NCBI GenBank assembly: GCA_017311315.1
Contig: CM029631.1
Coordinates: forward strand, 4,867,360 to 4,931,359
Length of the DNA stretch: 64,000 nt
Direction of reading: 5' to 3'
Origin: Dendrocalamus latiflorus
Taxonomy: Eukaryota > Streptophyta > Magnoliopsida > Poales > Poaceae
Shown: in pieces, positions 57,507-64,000 of the stretch
Position numbering within the stretch: position 1 is the first letter of the stretch
Layout: each line of letters opens with the position of its first letter
Translations under genes and position numbers: made by a program
Notes under the pieces: generated by a model
What the model saw: only the letters and a program-made list of their open reading frames with translations
Told to the model about the DNA's origin: nothing
Database searches by the model: none

Positions 57507-57662
57507 GCGGAGCATGACGCCGACGACGACGGCGAGGAAGCCCGCGTAGTCGACGGGCAGGTCCTGCGGCGACAGCTTCGGCGGCGCGTACGGCCTCGCT
57601 GTCGACGGCTGCCGCGGGTCGCTGCCCCCCGCGCTCGCGCTCCCCGACGACGTCCCCTCCAT
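57507..57662 (-). CDS. Protein Asterix homologue (PAT complex), first exon only
   Basis: Fifty-two codons from the ATG at 57662 end at a good donor (CGC|GTACGT at 57506). The residues DPRQPSTARPY and LPVDYAGFLAVV match, as I remember the family, the N-terminus of plant Asterix, a small ER protein that works with CCDC47 as a chaperone for membrane-protein insertion. The exon ends in the first membrane segment (FLAVVVGVMLR). I could not find the following exons, which should code for two more membrane helices, in the sequence to the left. The Copia element starts 225 bp beyond the donor, so it would sit in intron 1, or the gene is truncated. A head-to-head neighbour lies to the right. Confidence 0.6.
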
Positions 57663-57872
57663 CTCTCTCCCCTTTTTTTCTTTCTTTTGAGATCTGAAAT
57701 AACTGAGCAGAAGCTGGAGGAAGAAACCGATCGACGAACTGTATAAACGACCAAAAAAAGAGAGAGAGAAGTACTCGTACGATAGTCGGCTTGGGCCGGG
57801 CCGTACACCGCTTCGCTCTCTGCTTTCCCAGCACTGAAAAGTCAAAGCGCGCGAGTGCAGTGCAGAGTCCAA

Positions 57873-58250
57873 ATTCTTGACACATCTACACCCTAATGAC
57901 CTAAAATTCCATTTTTAGCTTTCAAATAAAAAAATTCCGAATTTAGACCCCTCCCCACCGCGCGTTTACGAGCGGCCGACACATGTCCCGGTCGTGCGGT
58001 GTGGTACCGCACGACCGCACTGTAGCACGGGTCGTGCGGTACCACACCGCACGACCACACGGGTCGTGCGGTACCACACCGCACGACCCCCGCTGACCGC
58101 ACGACCGCCATTCCCGACCCCACGTCTCGTTTTTTGACCGCACGATTGCTCGGGCATTTGATCGCGCGGTTGGAGCGAAGGGCAGACCGGTCGAGCGGTA
58201 AGAGCCAAAAATAAAATTTTGGGTCATTAGGGTCTAGATGTGTCAAGAAT
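57873..58250. mobile_element. Inverted-repeat element with palindromic core
   Basis: The left end ATTCTTGACACATCTA (57873-57888) and its complement at the right (58235-58250) extend, with gaps, over about 45 bp of inverted repeat including CCCTAATGACC. The core (about 57988-58100) contains tandem palindromes built from GGTCGTGCGGT and ACCGCACGACC. It lies between the Asterix exon and the plus-strand gene. No clear target duplication was found. Confidence 0.65.
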
Positions 58251-58369
58251 TCACATAGTCCGACCACACCACTTCCCCAGTCCAGTTCCCACTCCGCCCC
58301 CTCCGCGGCTTCTTCTTTTTTTTTTTTGTCGGCCGCTCCTCTCCCTCTTGCTCTCCAGCTCCAAAACCC

Positions 58370-61300
58370 TAACTCCCGAGCTAGCCACGCCGCCGGGAGG
58401 AGCTCGACGTAGCACCGGCGCTCCGCCTCCGCCGCGTATCGCCAGCTCTCGGTAAACCCTACGATTCCTCGCTTTTTTCTGCTCGCGTTAGTCACGTGGA
58501 CGCTTACTTGGGTAGCTCAGCTCGCTGGTTAAGTGGTTAGGTTGAGCTCTGAATTGTTAGGCCTTTTGTATTGACTTTTGAGTTTGGTTTATGAATAGTA
58601 ATAATTTATTAAGAAATAATTTATTAAAAACTTGTAGAGAGATATTCGTGTACGATTTTGACCGAAACAAATGAAGTCACTACAATGTATACAGTGTACA
58701 ATAATTAACTAGTAGACCTACCTTAAAAGGATAATTTGTTTGAAAGCAAAGTACCGTAGAAAATCATGTACTGAAAAAAAACAATTTTTAGAAACTAATA
58801 CGAGCCGGGCGTTAAGTTGGTTGGGTAGTGCTAATTGCAACGTGCGTATGTATTTGTGAGCTCAAGCAGTTTCTTAAGGGTTTAATTAGGTGTGGTGTGA
58901 AGTTCGGGGTCTTAACTTTAGCTAGCGGTACTGCCTTAATTCTAGTTCTCATAAATGTTATTCACAATCATGTCCTTTTCTGTTAATGGCTAACTGGCTA
59001 CATGCTTGGATATTTCTGATAAGCCATAGTATCGGCAGCATATTGCGGATTAGGAATATAATAACTTGCTTATTTATTATTTGGATTTATTTTTTTAGAT
59101 TTATTCTATGTATTAGGGATAAGTTTCATATTATTAGAATTAGTTTTCTTAATATAGAGATATGTTTTTTAGGGATCAAGTCTAGCTATCCCTATAAAAG
59201 AGACATCCTTATATGTTATCATTAAGAAATGAACAATTAAATAAGGTTCTAGTCTCCTTATTCTTCTAAAGTCAGGCCTCAGGGCCTTGGTTTGAGGTAA
59301 TGCTTTTGGTTTGAGGTGCCTTGGGGCCTATTTGCACGTGTACAAGTCATGCAAGTTATTGTATTGTTACTAATTTTAAGGGGAATAAAGATTAGTTGAA
59401 TGTGCTTTTAAGGGAGAAAACAGATATTTTTCAACTGCACGCCCTCATTTGGCCTCAATTAAGATTTGTCTCATGCTTAATTTTTCTAACAGTAGGTATG
59501 CACTTCAGGCTATAACATGCAAGAACACTTTAGCTGTCAGATGGGTTGATAAGTTTGCAACTTTCCATGATATGCATGTTCAGCAGCTAATTGTTTCCAA
59601 GAAACCAGCAGCTAATCAGTCAACCAGCGCAATTGCAGTCCCAATCTAGAAATTGTGCAGCCCCAGTCTAGAAATTGTGCGAAAATGTTGGCAAAAGTAG
59701 ATGGATCTAGCGCAAAAGATTTGTCAGTCAACCCAAGTACATTTGGTTTTCCACAAGATGCTAATGAGGAATTTTCTAACTGAGCATTACAGTTCAGTTA
59801 TTCAGTTTCGAGGCAGGGCTTTGAAGATAAAGGTTTTTTAGCAAGTGTTCCAGAGTTTGTTCTGAGTAGTGCGTCTGCTGCACTGGAAGAATATCAACAA
59901 ATTGACAACTTTTTGAGACCTCTTCAGCCTGGAGAATCTGAAGGAATGCATATGCAAAATAATAATGTAAATATTGCTCATTGCAGTAGACCTTCTGATG
60001 CGTCATGTCTTGATCATGCAGAAGAAATAACTTCTTATGATACTGATGCTTATGATGATAGAGCTATCTCATTTGGAAGTAGTTGTAGCACAGGAATTGC
60101 GAGTTATCCATGTAGCAGTCCTTTGCAAAGCATTAACTGCCTTGCAGACACACAGGATGGGACTTGGACTTCTCTTATGCAAGATGCTTTGGAAGCGTCT
60201 AACAGTGACAATGGACTTAATGAAGAGTGTAGTGGCTTGACTTTCAATAATGCAGAACTTTCAGGTGGGAATACCATTCAGCATCAAGTTGTTTGGGACA
60301 ATGGTTGTTTAACAAGTCCATCTTTCACCTCAAATTTTTTGCCCTTCCCTGGAGATGCTGAAGCCACCCTCACAAATGCAAGCACTGTTTGTAGTTTACA
60401 GAACTTTGTTGATCCTCGGCATAATATGAATAATAATGAACATGACAGATCACCTTTTGCGCTCAAGGTACCCCAACAGGAAGGGCCAACTTCAAGCCAT
60501 GTTTGTCAACATCGAGATGAAATGCATTCTACTGAATGGGGAATAAATCCTGGTCATGAAGAATCTTTTGGTTTGATACTAATGACCCAGGACAGAAAGA
60601 ATAATATATCACACCAACAGTTTAGTTCATTTGTAAACGGTGTAGATGGATCTGTGGATAGTGGCATGAAAAAGCTACATGGCCTGTATGAATGTGAGGA
60701 GCAAATGGAAATTGATTCACTTCTAAATTCTTTTGGTGCATCAAGTGATTCCTTTTCACAAACATATGAAATGTTCCAGAAAAGGTAAACTGAGATGCTA
60801 CAATCCCCTTATATCATTGCTGTTATGAAAGTCTTGATTCCATTTCTTTAGCTGAAACTAGAAAGTTGCAACTTTTCTTGCATAGAATTAGAATTGTAAT
60901 TTTGAATATAAAACCTAAAACTCTTGCTACATAAAGATACAATTATTAGTTCAGTTGGTGATGCTCCATTACTAATGCTAATGCTGCTGCTGCTGCTTAA
61001 CAGAAACAGCAAAAATGATGCCTGTAACACCATAATAATGGTCTTAACTAATTTTTCGTAATGATACCTGTAACACCATAATAATGGTCTTAACTAATTT
61101 TTCGTAAGATATATTTTCAGTGTATAACAAAAATGTACCAGTTAAACACTTCTTGGGCTATGACATTTTTCTATTTCTAGTTAGATTGAGTCATATTAGC
61201 TTACTCTGCTAGGAGCACTAGAACTAGCACAAAGTCAACTATCTCGATGAGTTAATTAATTATGTTTGTTGTTTGGCACCACTGCACAATTTGTATATCT

Positions 61301-63627
61301 GAATTCTCAATCTAATTGAATGTGATGAAATGCAGTGAAAATTTTGTTGACCTTGACAAAAAGGTTAAAGTGGAGGAAAGTGTTTCTGCTACATGCTTCA
61401 GCAACACTGTTCCATATGCCCTAGCTAGGGCCCCTGAGTCAGCTATATCTGATGGGTGTTCTTGTCCTCAACAGTATCAGTCTACTTTTCAAACATCTGG
61501 TTTATGTTTCTCTTCAGCATCTCAATGGAAAACCATTTCAGGTTCTGTTTTGCCTTTATGGGGTTGTCAAAATGGTGTTAGTGAGTCCAATTTAATGATT
61601 AGCCTGGGGGCAAATGGTAACGATCACTTGTGGCCCGCAAGTGACCATAATTTAGTGCAGCAACAACAGTGTTTATCTAGTGGTACTAAATTGGAATTGA
61701 CTGACAGTGTTGCTAACCCTTATCTGGAGTACACTACTGGTTTGGATGGTCATTTTTGTCCCAAAAAGGCCTACCTATGTCATGATGGAGCACTGGAAAC
61801 CCAAGGTATATGGGCAGCACACCCTAATGTGATGGAAAATTGCTCCTTTGGCATGCATTCTTCAACTCATACCAGACATTCAGACGCGCAGCTGCCCATG
61901 ACACATACTAATGTTCAACTGCCTGATCTGAGCTTGTCCAAGGACCCCAGCTCATCATTTATTGGAGAAACTGAGCTTAAGAAGGTTGAGCTAACAGGAA
62001 CATACCATACTACCCAGAATCGCTCAGAGCTTGATAGTTCTGAATGGAATGGCATCCTTCAACCTAAGTCATTTGAACAAGATGCTTCTCAGAATATTTG
62101 TAGTAAAACAGCTACATACCAACATGATTATTCTAGCCAGATTGTTGGTCCTCAGCAAAGTATCGTACTCTCAGCAAGCAAACCTTCACACTCAAGTGAT
62201 TTGCCAATTAACAAATTTGATGGCAATGTGATTTCACGGCAAAAAAAGCGGAAAAGGGCAACAGCAAATCTTTTAGCGTGGCATGCACAAGTCATGTCCA
62301 GGTGTGGTAGGATGCATCATGGAAGGTGATGGTTTTGAATTTGAAATTGCCCTTACACGGATAATGTGTTTGAGCTTTTGAGTTCGATTTGCTTCTTTCT
62401 ATAGTTAGGCATGCATATCTTAGAGGGGCTTATGTTTTTTGTGTCTTTTCTCAATGCAGAACACCTGACTTGGATTGGGCTCATGCTACCAAAAGATTGG
62501 TTGAGAAGGTTGTACCTATATTTATCATGTTTACTCTTTCTGTTGTGCTACATCAATTTCACATGGACTGACAAGCTTATCATGCATAACAGGTAGATAC
62601 TGAAAATGCAACAACGAAAAATAGCACCTTTGTTTCTCGAGCTCAAAAAAGACTTGTTTTGACGACTAGCTTGATTCAGTATATCCTTCCTGTTCTGCCA
62701 GTGAGACTTCTTGCAGCAAATGTTACTGACTCTGGTGAAACCATTGTATACCACATTTCTAAACTGGCGCTTGGTGATACATTTGACTCGCTTCTATCTT
62801 GTGGCAATGACACGAATAACTTAATGCAAAGTGAGAACATGTAAGCATTTTTGTTTTGAATGTGATTCCTGTTTGAACATAAAAGCGACCCTCCTATATC
62901 TTCTTGCCTTAGGAGTACCGTAAAAATCTAGAGAAGTAAGGGATCTGAGTGTAGTTTAAGGGGCTATAGCCATAACTATGTCATAACCAGCTGTTGATTT
63001 CTCTCTAATATCTATGAAGCTTTGGCACTACTCCCATCTTGCATTGACCGTGAGAGTCTTTATCTTGTGGTATTTGGCCAGGCTACCAAACCAGACCAGC
63101 ACTTCTGGAAAGGAAGACAGTAAAATCTTATCTGATGCTCTGGAAACCTTCACTACGAGGTTTGACAAGCTGGAAAATTCCTTGTCAAGGTATGATATTT
63201 CAATTACAACTGGCAGGCTTGGGCATTTGGGATGTTAAATTTGTAATAGATGATCACCAGCTTGGAAACATGCCTCTATACATAATCCCAATTGCCAAAA
63301 TTGCATTTTCAATTGATGACATAATATATGATGCTTTAGAATGTCAGCACCCTGAACTCTCCAGAATTGTGTTCTTGAGCCCTTTCTATGTATTTCAGAG
63401 TGGAGAAGACAGCCACATTACAAGATTTGACATCTGAGATACGGGACCTGGAGCGGTGGTCCATTCTACATCATTTTGTGAAGTCGCACAGATACACTAA
63501 ATTGCATCCGGGTGAAATCTCAAATCCTGGGCCAAGCTCCAGCAGATCAACCCTCCGGAAGCATATTGGAGTTGCTGCGGCGCCGGTAAACTTGCTGAAT
63601 AGCATTCGGTGCCGCATACTGAACTAG
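58370..63627 (+). CDS. Plant-specific protein, unrecognised; N-terminal part broken
   Basis: A likely 5'-UTR exon ends at 58453 (CTCTCG|GTAAAC). Supported coding exons are: about 59784-60784, 61336-62325, 62460-62508, 62593-62840, 63082-63189 and 63399-63627. All are joined in frame by GT-AG introns and end in TAG. The protein is Ser/Asn-rich and low in structure, then has a basic nuclear-signal-like cluster (RQKKRKRA), a conserved block (SRAQKRLVLTTSLIQYILP), and a heptad-like helix (ALETFTTRFDKLENSLSRVE). I do not recognise the family; a nuclear role is an inference. Upstream of 59784 the frame is damaged: TGA at 59781-59783, and a 22-bp duplication near 59640-59682 shifts the frame. Either the gene is a pseudogene or translation starts at ATG 59946. 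Confidence 0.6.
58560..58805. repeat. MITE-like insertion in the first intron of the plus-strand gene
   Basis: It shares blocks with 16800-17050 and 21985-22200 (TGTAGAGAGATATTCGTG, AAATGAAGTCACTACA, TTTTTAGAAACTAA). Termini are worn and no target duplication is visible. Confidence 0.5.
61015..61106. repeat. 46-bp tandem duplication in an intron
   Basis: Two copies of a unit starting ATGATRCCTGTAACACC and ending TTTTTCGTA, with one mismatch, inside the 60785-61335 intron. Confidence 0.9.
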
Positions 63628-63636
63628 AGTTTCTTA

Positions 63637-63894
63637 GGGGCTGTTTGGTTACGAGCCACATTTTACCAACAAAAATTGCCACACTTGCCTAAGTTGAGGT
63701 GCTCAAATTCTTTGCCACACCTTAGCAAGTCTAAAGGAATCTTGCAACACTTTTTTTGAGTCATTGACGCGTGAGACCTAGTTTGCTGGAAGGGAATCTT
63801 GCCACAACTGTGGCTACAACCAAACAGCTTCCAAAGTTAGTCAAACTTGTCTAACCTTAGGCGTGGTAAATTGTGGCTGGCACCAAACAGTCCC
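63637..63894. mobile_element. Tourist-like MITE in the 3' flank, TTA TSD
   Basis: The ends GGGGCTGTTTGGTTACGAG and GGCTGGCACCAAACAGTCCC are inverted repeats, flanked by TTA at 63634-63636 and 63895-63897. It begins nine bases after the stop codon of the plus-strand gene, so it probably forms most of its 3' UTR. Confidence 0.85.
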
Positions 63895-64000
63895 TTAGTA
63901 ACTAACAAACCTTCCCCTGTTTTGCCATGTCCTCAGCGGCCCACGATTGTCACAATGCTGGGCTGTTCAGGAATATGTAACCATAGCATGTGATGGCGTC

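Overview
The window comes from a plant nuclear genome, almost certainly a grass. Coding exons are GC-rich with GT-AG introns and are set in AT-rich intergenic DNA. That DNA is full of Tourist-type MITEs with TTA duplications, hAT miniatures, a TRIM, Copia and Gypsy pieces and one large Mutator-like element (MULE). I see no bacterial-style operons, CRISPR arrays, tRNAs or rRNAs.

The main content, at about 2.5-49 kb, is a minus-strand cluster of family-1 UDP-glycosyltransferases of the UGT83A type. Four members look intact: UGT-2 (6777-8230, one intron), UGT-3 (14730-16100, no intron), UGT-4 (24490-26228, two introns) and the near-identical pair UGT-5 (28211-30822) and UGT-7 (45628-48803), which with UGT-4 share the two-intron structure, making five intact genes in all. 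UGT-1 (2730-4017) and UGT-6 (32867-33699) are pseudogenes, and 5917-6085 holds a short relic. The UGT-4/UGT-5 block (about 25205-32866) was tandemly duplicated to give UGT-6/UGT-7 (32867-51586). The left border fell inside UGT-4 exon 2, so UGT-6 was truncated when it arose. Because the two copies can be compared, several later insertions have a visible empty site in the other copy.

The largest of these insertions is a 6.26-kb MULE (33932-40190) in the old promoter of UGT-6. It has ~133-bp terminal inverted repeats, a 10-bp target duplication and subterminal arrays of a GGGCGACT motif. It carries a MuDR-type transposase gene (one in-frame TGA) and two further genes, each coding for a GRF-type zinc finger followed by a coiled coil, with an intron at the same place in the finger. 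This MULE with two GRF passengers is my best candidate for an undescribed system.

From 52.3 kb rightwards there is a complete but decayed Ty1/Copia element (52299-57282, TSD TAGTC). Next comes the first exon of a protein Asterix homologue (minus strand), an element with perfect short palindromes, and a multi-exon plus-strand gene (about 58370-63627) for a plant protein I do not recognise. Its N-terminal part is broken, and a MITE sits directly behind its stop codon.

The UGTs should act separately in the cytosol on small acceptor molecules. Nothing around them suggests a multi-enzyme biosynthetic cluster. Coordinates of exons were set by hand from splice consensus and comparison among the paralogues; no database search was run.
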